From: BQWY01 sp046351095 | GTDB taxonomy: Bacteria; Nitrospirota; Nitrospiria; Nitrospirales; Nitrospiraceae | Direction of reading: 5' to 3' | NCBI GenBank assembly: GCA_046351095.1 | Contig: JAXLZC010000001.1 | Coordinates: 1,984,001 to 2,048,000 of the forward strand | Length of the DNA stretch: 64,000 nucleotides | In this document: positions 24,617 to 32,584 of the stretch, in pieces | How positions within the stretch are numbered: the stretch's first letter is position 1 | Layout: every line of letters begins with the position of its first letter | Notes under the pieces: model-generated | The model's input: the letters and a program-made list of their open reading frames with translations, nothing else | What the model was told of the DNA's origin: nothing | Database searches by the model: none | Made by a program: the position numbers and the translations under genes

Positions 24617-24982
24617 ATGCCACGCGCAAAAGGCGGGCCGAAAACCCGCGCACGTCGAAAGAAACGCCTGAAATTAGCGAAGGGCCAGTACGGCGCCAAG
24701 AGCCGCCTGTTCCGGTCGGCGACAGAATCCGTCGATAAAGGCCAACAGTACGCCTATCGCGAGCGGAAGAAGCGTAAGCGCAACTTCCGTCAACTCTGGG
24801 TGACGCGTATCAGCGCCGCCGTGCGTCAACATGGCTTGACCTACGCCAAGTTCATGAACGCGCTCAAGAAGGCGAACGTGTTGTTGGATCGGAAGGCCTT
24901 GTCGCAGATGGCCATTCAAGACCCGACCGGATTCGAGCAGTTGGTCTCGATGGCGCGGAAGCAGGCTCCGGCCGCAGCCTAG
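24617..24982 (+). CDS. rplT: 50S ribosomal protein L20
   Basis: 121 residues, with the basic N-terminal extension (PRAKGGPKTRARRKKRLKLA) that threads into 23S rRNA and the globular domain (LWVTRISAAVRQHGLTYAKF). A GAGAGGAG ribosome-binding site precedes ATG 24617. L20 is needed early in 50S assembly and is a translational repressor of its own operon in several bacteria. A strong terminator follows. Confidence 0.98.
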   Translation: MPRAKGGPKTRARRKKRLKLAKGQYGAKSRLFRSATESVDKGQQYAYRERKKRKRNFRQLWVTRISAAVRQHGLTYAKFMNALKKANVLLDRKALSQMAIQDPTGFEQLVSMARKQAPAAA

Positions 24983-25010
24983 CGACTCGTTCCGTACAGA
25001 CTCCGAATAC

Positions 25011-25050
25011 ACAAAGGCCCTGCGGGAGCTCTCTCCCGCAGGGCCTTTGT
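25011..25050. terminator. Bidirectional terminator between rplT and pheT
   Basis: A perfect 18-bp stem (25011-25028 with 25033-25050) with a 4-nt loop. The arms end in AAAG/CTTT, so each strand has a short T stretch at the 3' side. It lies between the convergent genes rplT (plus) and pheT (minus) and can serve both. Confidence 0.9.
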
Positions 25051-25111
25051 CGTCTCAATTGAATCGTTTTATTCGTGCACGAGAACGTCGACAACCGTCT
25101 CCCGCGCTCCA

Positions 25112-26833
25112 CTAGTCCGCGTCCGGTAAGTCCGTCAGGTCCAACTCGAACGCAGCGGCCGGCACTGTAATCTGCCACTGCTCCAGCGCACCAGGATGTA
25201 ACTCGCCGATCGTTCCGCGCACCTGCCCGGCCACGATGATTTCTCCCGCGCGGCCCTCCAGGAACGACGGATGCGCCACGGGTTTCAACTCGTAGGCATG
25301 CCCTAAGTAATACATCAGCAGATCGAGCGCCGAGTGCATCTCGGAAAAGGTCACCGCCGCATGCACGGCGAGAACGGCAAGGCTCAATCTGGTACTGGAC
25401 CCGTTGACGTGGGTCGGATCGAGACGCGCCACTTCGCCCGCTTCGAACAGGCGATGCGGATAAAAAGCCCGTCCGGAGGCCGCTTCGACACGCAACAGCG
25501 AAGGAATGATCGACGGACGCAGGCAGGCGTAGTTGAGCGACATGACATTGTCGACTTCGACCAACGTGCCCCACGGAGAACCTTCCGTCTGCATCCGCTC
25601 GACATAATCCTGTCGACTGCCCAAAATATTCGAGATGACTTCCTGATAGCCAATGCCGACCATCAGATCTCGCACTTGATCCGATCGTTCTTCGAGGCGC
25701 GACAAACTGCCCACGGTGAATTGCTGCGGCATCACCGGCGCAAACGTCTCGTAGCCGCGACAGATGGCGACATCCTCGACGACGTCCACCGCGTGCATCA
25801 GGTCGTTCCGGTAGGGCGGCAATTTCACCGTCACGGTTTTGCCGCTGCCCGACACCGTATAACCATACGCGCGGAGCGTGCGCCGCACTTCATCCACGCT
25901 GATCGATTCGCCGAGCGCCGACTCGATGGCCGCCAACGGAATCGTGCGGGCCTTCCCGAAATCGCGCGGCGCCTGCACACGCGTACCCATGTCGGTTTTA
26001 TACGGATAGTGAATCTCAACCGGCTCGATTCGGGCGCCGCGATCCGCTAGGTTGACGGCAAAAATATTGAGCGCGAGCACCACCATCGCCAGATCGGTTC
26101 CGGTGACTTCCACAAACAGATCGCAGTCGCCGATCCGCACCTCGCCGATTTCCCGACTATTGATGATTGGCGGAAAACTCAGGACCTGACCTTTTTTGTC
26201 CCGCAAAATCGGCAGCCGCTCCTGGCCGCTCACGATCGAGCCGTACTCCAGCCCTTTCGGGTGGACCATCAGAATTTCCGCCGGTGTCATGGCGGTGTCC
26301 ATGCCGAGCGGCGTGAAGGACACGGCGTCGGGCGCCACCAGGTCGTAGGTCACGGGGAATTGAATCGCCGGCAGACGATAGACGCCGATGGAGACAGTCT
26401 TCCGTTTGCGGCCGAAAATATCGGCAAGTTTTTCCTGCGTCTGGATCAACTGCGCGAGCCCGCTCTCCGTCACCGCGTACCCAATCGCGGCACAGGCGGC
26501 GACATAGGGGCGTACGCGATCCATCCCCTTGGCCACACGCACCTGACGTGTCGGAGATTTTTTCGACGCAAAAAACGGATAGGCCTCGGCCTTCCCCTGT
26601 TTTTTGATACGGAGCTGGCGGGCAATCCCTTCGCTGCACCAGAGATCCGGACGATTGCTGTCTTGTAATTCGACGCGCCATTCGCCGGTCTCGGAATCCT
26701 GCCCTTTGAATTCGCCCTTCACGAGGGTGAGCAACGACTCGATCTGCGCGGGCGTCACGGGCGCCGACTTTTTGGCGCCGACACCGGCGAGAAGCGGCAA
26801 CAGGTCGTTGGGATGGAACGAAATCGTGGGCAT
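25112..26833 (-). CDS. pheT: Phenylalanyl-tRNA synthetase beta subunit, archaeal/eukaryotic type
   Basis: Structural and editing subunit of the tetrameric PheRS. The 573-residue length and the start MPTISFHPNDLLPLLAG match the compact archaeal/eukaryal beta subunit; the bacterial form is about 800 residues and begins with an EMAP-II-like tRNA-binding domain, absent here. Recognisable parts are the B3/4 editing domain (ETGEWRVELQDSNRPDLWCS, RVAKGMDRVRPYVAACAAIG) and the B5 and catalytic-like domains (PYRNDLMHAVDVVEDVAICR). ATG 26833 follows pheS by 11 nt; the longer frame upstream lies in pheS. Confidence 0.93.
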   Translation of the reverse strand: MPTISFHPNDLLPLLAGVGAKKSAPVTPAQIESLLTLVKGEFKGQDSETGEWRVELQDSNRPDLWCSEGIARQLRIKKQGKAEAYPFFASKKSPTRQVRVAKGMDRVRPYVAACAAIGYAVTESGLAQLIQTQEKLADIFGRKRKTVSIGVYRLPAIQFPVTYDLVAPDAVSFTPLGMDTAMTPAEILMVHPKGLEYGSIVSGQERLPILRDKKGQVLSFPPIINSREIGEVRIGDCDLFVEVTGTDLAMVVLALNIFAVNLADRGARIEPVEIHYPYKTDMGTRVQAPRDFGKARTIPLAAIESALGESISVDEVRRTLRAYGYTVSGSGKTVTVKLPPYRNDLMHAVDVVEDVAICRGYETFAPVMPQQFTVGSLSRLEERSDQVRDLMVGIGYQEVISNILGSRQDYVERMQTEGSPWGTLVEVDNVMSLNYACLRPSIIPSLLRVEAASGRAFYPHRLFEAGEVARLDPTHVNGSSTRLSLAVLAVHAAVTFSEMHSALDLLMYYLGHAYELKPVAHPSFLEGRAGEIIVAGQVRGTIGELHPGALEQWQITVPAAAFELDLTDLPDAD

Positions 26834-26844
26834 GGTACGTCGGC

Positions 26845-28410
26845 TTACAAACGTCCTCTGGTCGTGCGGATCATATCCAAGTCGCCCGTGAAGAGATCGC
26901 GAATGTCGTGAATACCCAGCGCGACCATCGCCATACGATCCAGCCCCAAGCCCCATGCGATCACCGGCACATCGACACCCAATGGCGTCGTCACTTCCGG
27001 ACGGAACAGGCCCGCCCCGCCGAGCTCCATCCATCCGAGCTTCGGATGGCGCACGTGCAGCTCGACCGACGGCTCCGTAAAGGGGAAGTAGGCCGGGAGG
27101 AATTTGATTTCCTTGGCTTGCGCCACTTCGCGCGCGAACAAATTGAGCAGACCGAGCAACGTACGGAAATTGATATCCGCGCCCAGCACAATCCCTTCGA
27201 TCTGGAAAAAGTCCGTGGCGTGGGTCGCATCGACCTGGTCGTACCGAAAGCAGCGCGCGATGGAAAAATATTTCCCAGGATTCCGCGGGCCGTTCGCCAA
27301 ACAATGGGCGGACACCGCCGTGCCCTGACTGCGCAGGATCAGCCGCTTCGTCCGCTCCGCATCGAACGCGTAACCCCATCCGGTCGACCCGGTTTTGCCC
27401 CCGTCATGATGCGCCGCTTCCACACGCGAGAGAAACGGCTCCGGAATATGCGTGGCGTACCGCGGCGACTTGACGAAGTACACGTCGTGAATGTCGCGCG
27501 CGGGATGGAACTGCGGCATAAACAACGCATCCATGCCCCAAAATTCCGTCTCGACCAACTCGCCGCGCATTTCCTCGAACCCCATGCCGACGAGTTTGGC
27601 TTTGACGGTGTCGAGAAATTGCCGATACGCATGTCGCTTGCCCGGCGCCACACGCGGCGGCCGCAAGCTGATGGTGTATTTTCGAAAGCGTTTCGAGCGC
27701 CAGGAGCCGTCTTTCAACATCTCCGGCGTCAGCTGCGTGACTTCTTCCGCCGTGTCCGCATGTTTGAGCGCCGTCGCGGCTTGGCTCCCCGCATCCGTCA
27801 GGCGAAACAGACGATGCACACGCTCGTCGATACGGAACGGCTCCTGCGTATTGCCGCGCCGCACCGCATGTTGCCGAACGACGGTCTGCTGCGCGTCGCC
27901 CAATGCGGTCAATTCCACCGCGCCCTTCCGAAGGCGATCGAGTAACCCACGCAAACAGTCCGCCGTCGGGCTCGGCTGCCCGGTGCCCTGTACGTATCCG
28001 CCCTGCACGATGAGGATCACGCCCTCTTTTTTCAGCAGGCCGATCACACCGCTGATTTGCGACGGCTCGACCTGTTCGCTCGCCGAGAGCTGCTGGATCG
28101 TAAAACTTTCCCCGTGGTCGGCACCCTGTCGCACCGCCGCCAGGATCCGTTCGATCGGGGCGCGCGCTGCTTGCTGCTGCTCGCCGAGCGGCGTCAGCAC
28201 AACCCACGAAGTAACGGTTTCCGATTCGACGCGGATCAACGCCTTGGCCAACAGCCACTCGACGGCCATGTTGAGTTGCGACTGATCGAGTTGCGTGGCC
28301 TGGCGAATGGCGTCCAACGCCATGGCGTCGCCGGACGCCGCAGCGCCGAGCGTCGTGAGGACTTTGATTTCGAGGGGATGCAGACTGTCGATCGATGCCG
28401 CGCCGTCCAC
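26845..28410 (-). CDS. pheS: Phenylalanyl-tRNA synthetase alpha subunit, archaeal/eukaryotic type
   Basis: Catalytic subunit that charges tRNA-Phe. The 521-residue protein has an N-terminal winged-helix region (about 1-170, LHPLEIKVLTTLGAAA, LNMAVEWLLAKALIRVESET, ASEQVEPSQISGVIGLLKKE), as in archaeal and eukaryal alpha subunits; the bacterial form is about 340 residues with a coiled coil. The class II core shows motif 2 (GKYFSIARCFRYDQVDATHA) and motif 3 (GLGLDRMAMVALG) near the end. Its neighbour pheT is of the same type, so the pair was probably acquired together. Confidence 0.93.
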   Translation of the reverse strand: MDGAASIDSLHPLEIKVLTTLGAAASGDAMALDAIRQATQLDQSQLNMAVEWLLAKALIRVESETVTSWVVLTPLGEQQQAARAPIERILAAVRQGADHGESFTIQQLSASEQVEPSQISGVIGLLKKEGVILIVQGGYVQGTGQPSPTADCLRGLLDRLRKGAVELTALGDAQQTVVRQHAVRRGNTQEPFRIDERVHRLFRLTDAGSQAATALKHADTAEEVTQLTPEMLKDGSWRSKRFRKYTISLRPPRVAPGKRHAYRQFLDTVKAKLVGMGFEEMRGELVETEFWGMDALFMPQFHPARDIHDVYFVKSPRYATHIPEPFLSRVEAAHHDGGKTGSTGWGYAFDAERTKRLILRSQGTAVSAHCLANGPRNPGKYFSIARCFRYDQVDATHATDFFQIEGIVLGADINFRTLLGLLNLFAREVAQAKEIKFLPAYFPFTEPSVELHVRHPKLGWMELGGAGLFRPEVTTPLGVDVPVIAWGLGLDRMAMVALGIHDIRDLFTGDLDMIRTTRGRL

Positions 28411-28419
28411 TGATCCTCG

Positions 28420-29142
28420 CTAACGTGGCCGAGCGTGGCCGCTGGTGGACGATGCGCCGGAAGCTGACGCCGCGAGCGCCGGCCCGGCAGCCCGCAAGGC
28501 GTTCACAGCCTGGCGATAATCGGGATGGGAAAAAATTGCGGAGCCTGCAACCAGCACGTCCGCACCCGCCTCGACGATAGCCGCCGCGTTGGTGGGCTTC
28601 ACACCGCCGTCGACTTCCAGCAACGCATGGCTCTGCCGACGATCGATCAACGCACGCACACGGGCGATTTTATCGAGGGCGGCAGGAATAAACTGTTGGC
28701 CGCCGAATCCGGGATTCACGCTCATCACAAGAATGAGCTCGGCATCGACAACGATTTCTTCGAGCGTCGTAATCGACGTCGCCGGATTAAGCGTCACACC
28801 AGGCTTCACGCCGCGCTCGCGAATGGCTTGCACGGTACGATGTAGGTGCGGACAGGTTTCCACGTGAACGGTCAAATAATCGGCGCCTGCGTCGGCGAAC
28901 TCGCCGATGTACCGATCCGGATCGGTGATCATCAAATGGACGTCGAGCGGCAGCTTCGTGACCTTGCGCACGGCGGCCACGATCGGCGGCCCGATCGTGA
29001 GGTTCGGCACGAAGTGGCCGTCCATCACGTCCACGTGCACCCAGTCGGCCCCGGCGGCTTCCAGTTTGGCGACTTCTTCGCCCAGCCGCGCGAAATCGGC
29101 GGAGAGGATCGAGGGGGCGATTTTGAGCGTCGGTCTATTCAT
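28420..29142 (-). CDS. rpe: Ribulose-phosphate 3-epimerase
   Basis: Interconverts ribulose 5-phosphate and xylulose 5-phosphate in the pentose phosphate and Calvin-type pathways. The 240-residue TIM barrel has APSILSADFARLGEEV, the metal/catalytic segment VHVDVMDGHFVPNLTIG, and the phosphate loop near EVDGGVKPTNA and ADVLVAGSAIF. ATG 29142 gives the usual N-terminus and overlaps the rsmB stop by 8 nt. pheS starts 9 nt after its stop. The C-terminal tail after AGPALAASA is low-complexity. Confidence 0.96.
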   Translation of the reverse strand: MNRPTLKIAPSILSADFARLGEEVAKLEAAGADWVHVDVMDGHFVPNLTIGPPIVAAVRKVTKLPLDVHLMITDPDRYIGEFADAGADYLTVHVETCPHLHRTVQAIRERGVKPGVTLNPATSITTLEEIVVDAELILVMSVNPGFGGQQFIPAALDKIARVRALIDRRQSHALLEVDGGVKPTNAAAIVEAGADVLVAGSAIFSHPDYRQAVNALRAAGPALAASASGASSTSGHARPR

Positions 29143-30604
29143 GCGTACGGCGGAGACTGGCTGCGTAAAATCCATCCATCGGTCGAATTTGCGTCTGCGT
29201 TGTCTCGTCGACGAGGGGCTTGTCCGCCACCGCGTCTGTCCCACTCCTCGCATTCGACAAATCGCGGGAGACGGCCGTGCACAGATCCCCTTGCTCGGTC
29301 ACCCATGGCAACGCTGCGGTCGGAAGCCGATCGGCGACGGATTCGCGAACGAACTCTCTGTGCGAGGCAAGAAATTCGTCAATAATCTGAATGGTTTCTT
29401 CAGGTTCTGTAGAGCACGTACTATAGACGATCGTGCCGCCGGGTCGCAAGAGACGACTGACTGCGCGAAGGATCTCGCGTTGCGCATCGCGATGCGCCGA
29501 CAGGTCGTCCGCGCGCTTCTGCCATTTGCCTTCTGGGTGCCTGCGTAAAATTCCCAGCGCACTGCACGGCGCGTCCAACAAAATCCGGTCGAATGGTCTG
29601 CGCAACGGCTCCGGAAGCACCGCGCCGTCATGCACGCGGCGCCAATCGTGCGCCACAACCGCCACATTGGTCGCGCGCAGTCGCGCAATATTGTCGCGCA
29701 ACGTCGCCAGACGCGGCCCACTCCGATCGACGGTCACTACCTCACCCTGCCCACGCATCAACTCGACGCAGTGCAGCGCCTTGCCTCCCGGCGCGGCGCA
29801 GGCATCGAGCACCCGCTCGCCCCGCTGCGGCGAGAGCAGGGTCGGAATCAGATGCGCCGCCTCGTCCTCTACGTAGAACCACCCTTCACAATACCCGGGC
29901 CACTGCGACGGATGTCCGCCGTCGACGACCTGGATGCCTGTCGCGCTCACGACCGTCTCGACAGCCGACAAGCCGGCTGCGCGCCATGCGGCCAGCACAT
30001 CCGCACGACTTTGCAGCATCGTATTAACTCGAACCGTCATCGGCGGAGGCTGACAGGTCGCGGCACACAAGGCCTCCGCATCGGTAAGTCCCATCCGTTC
30101 GACCCACCGCGTAACCAACCACGGCGGACAGGAATATCGAATCGACAGATGGGCCACAGGGTCGGCGGCTCGATCCGGCAGATCGGGCGGCGCGGTGCGA
30201 ATCATCGCGCGTAGCACCGCATTAACGAACCCGGCCCAGTGCGGTTCGCGCATGCGCCGTCGCACGAGCGTGACCGCTTCGTTCACAGCGGCCGACGCAG
30301 GAATTTTTGTCAGGTGAATCAGTTGGTAGGCGGCGAGGCGAAGAATGTGCGCGACGAGGGCCGGCAGTTTCGCCATCGGCCGATCGGCCACATGATCAAG
30401 ACGCCAATCCAACGCGAGCCGATGACGCAACACGCCATGCACAAGCTCCATCAACAGCGCGCGGTCACGCGGATCGACCTGGTGCCCGGTCAGGGCCCGC
30501 GCGATAGCTTCATCGAGCTGACAGGCATCGCGATCGATGCTGTTGAGGACCGTCAGGGCAAGTCCACGCGCAGTCGGTCGCGTGGGGGAAGGTGGCGGAG
30601 TCAC
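29135..30604 (-). CDS. rsmB: 16S rRNA (cytosine-5)-methyltransferase RsmB
   Basis: Methylates C967 of 16S rRNA. 489 residues: an N-terminal NusB-like helical domain (ARGLALTVLNSIDRDACQLD, DPRDRALLMELVHGVLRHRL) and a C-terminal SAM domain with VLDACAAPGGKALHCVELM, LDAPCSALGILRRHPE (catalytic PC motif) and STCSTEPEET. The start GTG 30604 overlaps the fmt stop (GTGA), a coupled fmt-rsmB arrangement common in bacteria. It overlaps rpe downstream. Confidence 0.95.
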   Translation of the reverse strand: MTPPPSPTRPTARGLALTVLNSIDRDACQLDEAIARALTGHQVDPRDRALLMELVHGVLRHRLALDWRLDHVADRPMAKLPALVAHILRLAAYQLIHLTKIPASAAVNEAVTLVRRRMREPHWAGFVNAVLRAMIRTAPPDLPDRAADPVAHLSIRYSCPPWLVTRWVERMGLTDAEALCAATCQPPPMTVRVNTMLQSRADVLAAWRAAGLSAVETVVSATGIQVVDGGHPSQWPGYCEGWFYVEDEAAHLIPTLLSPQRGERVLDACAAPGGKALHCVELMRGQGEVVTVDRSGPRLATLRDNIARLRATNVAVVAHDWRRVHDGAVLPEPLRRPFDRILLDAPCSALGILRRHPEGKWQKRADDLSAHRDAQREILRAVSRLLRPGGTIVYSTCSTEPEETIQIIDEFLASHREFVRESVADRLPTAALPWVTEQGDLCTAVSRDLSNARSGTDAVADKPLVDETTQTQIRPMDGFYAASLRRTHE

Positions 30605-31584
30605 GCCGACGCCGAGGTAGCGCTGTGTTCAGTCTTCGATGGCCCGCCAAGACGGGCGCCCGGCTGTAGACGATGGCCGGCAAGAAAATCTCCCGCGGAC
30701 ATTCGGCGACTCCCCGGCACTTGCAGTTCCATCACGGCCACAACGCCGTCTCCCGCTCGCACGAGAATACCGTCTTTACCGCCACGCAAGAACGTCCCTG
30801 GTTCGGATTCTGCCGTAAGCGATGCGTCCGGCGGCACGACCATCGCGCGCCAGATCGTCCACCGTTCGTCGCCAAGATAGGTAGACGACCCAGGCCATGG
30901 CGTAAACCCGCGAATGCGGTTCACGATCGCGGCCGCCGAGAGACTCCAATCGATGACGCCATGTTCTTTTTTGATGATCGGCGCCAGCGTGGCCCGCGCA
31001 TTGTCTTGAGGAATCGGCTGCAGCTGCCCGGCCTTGAGTCGACGAAGTGTCTCGATCAACAGCCGCGCGCCGATCTGCGAGAGCCGCTCGGCCAGTGTTC
31101 CGCTGGTATCGTCCGGCCGGATGGCCGTCGCCTCGCGCAACAACATCGCGCCCGTATCCATCCCCTCGTCCATCAACATCGTCGTGATGCCGGTTTCCTG
31201 CTCGCCGTTGATAACGGCCCACTGGATCGGCGCGGCGCCGCGATATTTCGGCAACAACGACCCATGGACGTTCACACAGCCGTGCGGCGGCAGTGCGAGA
31301 ATCGACGGCGGCAAAATACGCCCGAAGGCTACCACAACAATCAGGTCGGGATTCCACGCCTTCAGCGCCTCGAGCAACGCCGGATCTTTCATCTTGGTCG
31401 GCTGGATCACCGACTTGCCGTGCTGCTGCGCGAGCACCTTCACCGGCGGCGGCGTAAGTGTTTGCCCGCGTCCCTTCGGCCGATCTGGTTGCGTGACAAC
31501 ACCGACGACCTCATCGTCCGAGGTCAACAAGGCCACGAGCGACGGCACCGCAAATTCCGGTGTGCCCATAAAAATTATTCGCAT
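30601..31584 (-). CDS. fmt: Methionyl-tRNA formyltransferase
   Basis: Formylates Met on initiator tRNA. 327 residues with the transformylase core MRIIFMGTPEFAVPSLVALL, the catalytic Asn-His-Asp set in HGCVNVHGSLLPKYRGAAPI and DEGMDTGAML, and a C-terminal OB domain. ATG 31584 is the standard start. fmt is divergent from the initiator tRNA gene, 108 nt away, so enzyme and substrate are encoded side by side. The C1:A72 mismatch seen in that tRNA is the feature Fmt recognises. No def gene is adjacent. Confidence 0.96.
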   Translation of the reverse strand: MRIIFMGTPEFAVPSLVALLTSDDEVVGVVTQPDRPKGRGQTLTPPPVKVLAQQHGKSVIQPTKMKDPALLEALKAWNPDLIVVVAFGRILPPSILALPPHGCVNVHGSLLPKYRGAAPIQWAVINGEQETGITTMLMDEGMDTGAMLLREATAIRPDDTSGTLAERLSQIGARLLIETLRRLKAGQLQPIPQDNARATLAPIIKKEHGVIDWSLSAAAIVNRIRGFTPWPGSSTYLGDERWTIWRAMVVPPDASLTAESEPGTFLRGGKDGILVRAGDGVVAVMELQVPGSRRMSAGDFLAGHRLQPGARLGGPSKTEHSATSASA

Positions 31585-31657
31585 GGCTCGCTTTAACATT
31601 CTTCACGAAGCAACGCAATGCACAGCGGCGCACACCGCGACAGCGGCAAGACATTCC

Positions 31658-31687
31658 TTGACTCTCCGAGAAACCGTTTGTTACAGT
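31658..31687 (+). promoter_or_regulatory. Sigma70-type promoter of the initiator tRNA gene
   Basis: TTGACT (31658-31663) and TACAGT (31682-31687) are 18 nt apart. The expected start of transcription is at or just before the mature 5' end of the tRNA (31693). Confidence 0.65.
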
Positions 31688-31726
31688 CCGTTCGCGGGGT
31701 GGAGCAGCTCGGTAGCTCGTTGGGCT

Positions 31727-32383
31727 CAATCCGCAGGATCTCCGTGAGCACAAAGCTCAAAGGGGACATCGCAGAACAGGCAACCATTCTTGAGGCGCTC
31801 AAGCATGGTTGGGGGGTTCTGAAACCAATCGGAGATCGGCTTCCATACGATCTGGTCTTCGACGTTCACGGAACTCTACTCAAGATTCAGGTCAAGTGCG
31901 CTTGGTTTGACGAGTCACGCGGCAACTTCGTTGTCGATAATCGCCGGACTAAGACGAACAGGCGGAGAATGATTCGGGAGGTGTACACACTTTCCGATTT
32001 CGATTTCGCCTTAGCGTACCTGGAAGAAAAAAACCTGTTCTACGTGTTTCCAATTGAAGTCTTCATCGCCTATGCCAGTGAAATTCACCTGGTAGAAAGC
32101 GAGAAACGTCAGCGGAAACCACGTTCCGCCGCTTATCGGAACGCATGGCACCTGATCCTGCAAGGGGCTGCGCAGAAAGAAACTTCTGCGCGAACACCTG
32201 TCAAATTCGGGGAAACCGTTAGCGGGGTAATCCCGAGCCAAGCTCAAGCGACTCATCCAGTGCTTGAGAAGGTGTAGAGACTTGATGGCAGGCACCCGAC
32301 CGATGGCAACGCGCCGTCGAGGGTGAAGGGAAAGTCCAGACCACGAACTGGCTCAGCCAGGCAGCGAAAGCTGTAGCGGTACG
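31727..32383 (+). ncRNA. Group I intron (IC3-like) in the tRNA-fMet anticodon loop
   Basis: The borders follow the group I rule: the 5' exon ends in U (31726) and the intron ends in G (32383). Core helices found by hand: P3 CTGTCAA 32198-32204 with TTGATGG 32282-32288; P4 TCGGG 32207-32211 with CCCGA 32232-32236; P5 ACC/GGT; P6 GCC/GGT; P6a CTCAAGC 32243-32249 with GCTTGAG 32262-32268; P7 near AGAC 32278-32281 with GTC 32334-32336; P8 CACCC 32293-32297 with GGGTG 32321-32325. The R and S motifs (GTGTAGAGACTTGATGG, AAGGGAAAGTCC) resemble those of cyanobacterial and plastid tRNA introns. P1 and P9 were not assigned with certainty. Confidence 0.93.
31744..32277 (+). CDS. Intron-encoded PD-(D/E)XK homing endonuclease (group I intron endonuclease family)
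   Basis: 177 residues from GTG 31744, 17 nt into the intron, with AGGA just upstream. Motif residues: E11 (KGDIAEQ), D36 (LPYDLVF) and Q49-V-K51 (KIQVKCAWF), the PD-(D/E)XK set with Gln in place of Glu. The family resembles I-Ssp6803I, the enzyme of a cyanobacterial tRNA-fMet intron, and differs from LAGLIDADG or GIY-YIG types. It would cut intron-less tRNA-fMet genes so that repair copies the intron. The last 25 or so codons overlap the ribozyme core and the stop codon lies in the R region. The frame is open upstream to 31618, but that would start before the tRNA. Confidence 0.88.
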   Translation: MSTKLKGDIAEQATILEALKHGWGVLKPIGDRLPYDLVFDVHGTLLKIQVKCAWFDESRGNFVVDNRRTKTNRRRMIREVYTLSDFDFALAYLEEKNLFYVFPIEVFIAYASEIHLVESEKRQRKPRSAAYRNAWHLILQGAAQKETSARTPVKFGETVSGVIPSQAQATHPVLEKV

Positions 32384-32444
32384 CATAACCCAAAGGCCGC
32401 AGGTTCAAATCCTGCCCCCGCAACCAAATTTATGCGCACATGAC

Positions 32445-32482
32445 CGGGCCCTCTGGTACTCCCAGAGGGCCCGTTGCTTTTG
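32445..32482 (+). terminator. Rho-independent terminator after tRNA-fMet
   Basis: A 12-bp stem (32445-32456 CGGGCCCTCTGG with 32462-32473), 5-nt loop, then TTGCTTTTG. It ends the initiator tRNA transcript before corA. Confidence 0.85.
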
Positions 32483-32584
32483 TGGCACTCCACACCGACC
32501 GGATCACATCTCCATTGCACGGCTCCACTCGTCCGGGTAGAGTGGCCCGACGCTCCGTTTTACTCAACGGCGCATCGACGGACT

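Larger units (their letters stand above)
31693..32426 (+). tRNA. Initiator tRNA-fMet (CAT), interrupted by a group I intron
   Basis: Exons 31693-31726 and 32384-32426 rejoin into a 77-nt initiator tRNA with encoded CCA. Pairs: acceptor CGCGGGG/CCCCGCA with the C1:A72 mismatch that marks bacterial initiators; D-stem GAGC/GCTC; anticodon stem TTGGG/CCCAA with three G:C pairs next to loop CTCATAA; T-stem GCAGG/CCTGC with loop TTCAAAT. Without removal of the 657-nt intron no anticodon loop forms. The split is between U33 and C34. No other initiator tRNA is in the window, so if the gene is single-copy in the genome, splicing is essential. Confidence 0.95.

Noticed and set aside
31618..31743. N-terminal extension of the intron endonuclease into and before the tRNA
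   Set aside because: It would start upstream of the tRNA promoter's transcript and translate the tRNA exon; GTG 31744 inside the intron has a ribosome-binding site and gives the family start.
31727..31830. P1 helix of the intron
   Set aside because: AGCTCAA near 31754-31760 can pair with the 5' exon end, but it gives U:A instead of the expected U-G at the splice site, so no assignment was made.
31693..32426. tRNA halves as a pseudogene broken by an insertion
   Set aside because: Both exons are perfectly complementary where required, borders fit U|intron...G, and a full group I core lies between them.
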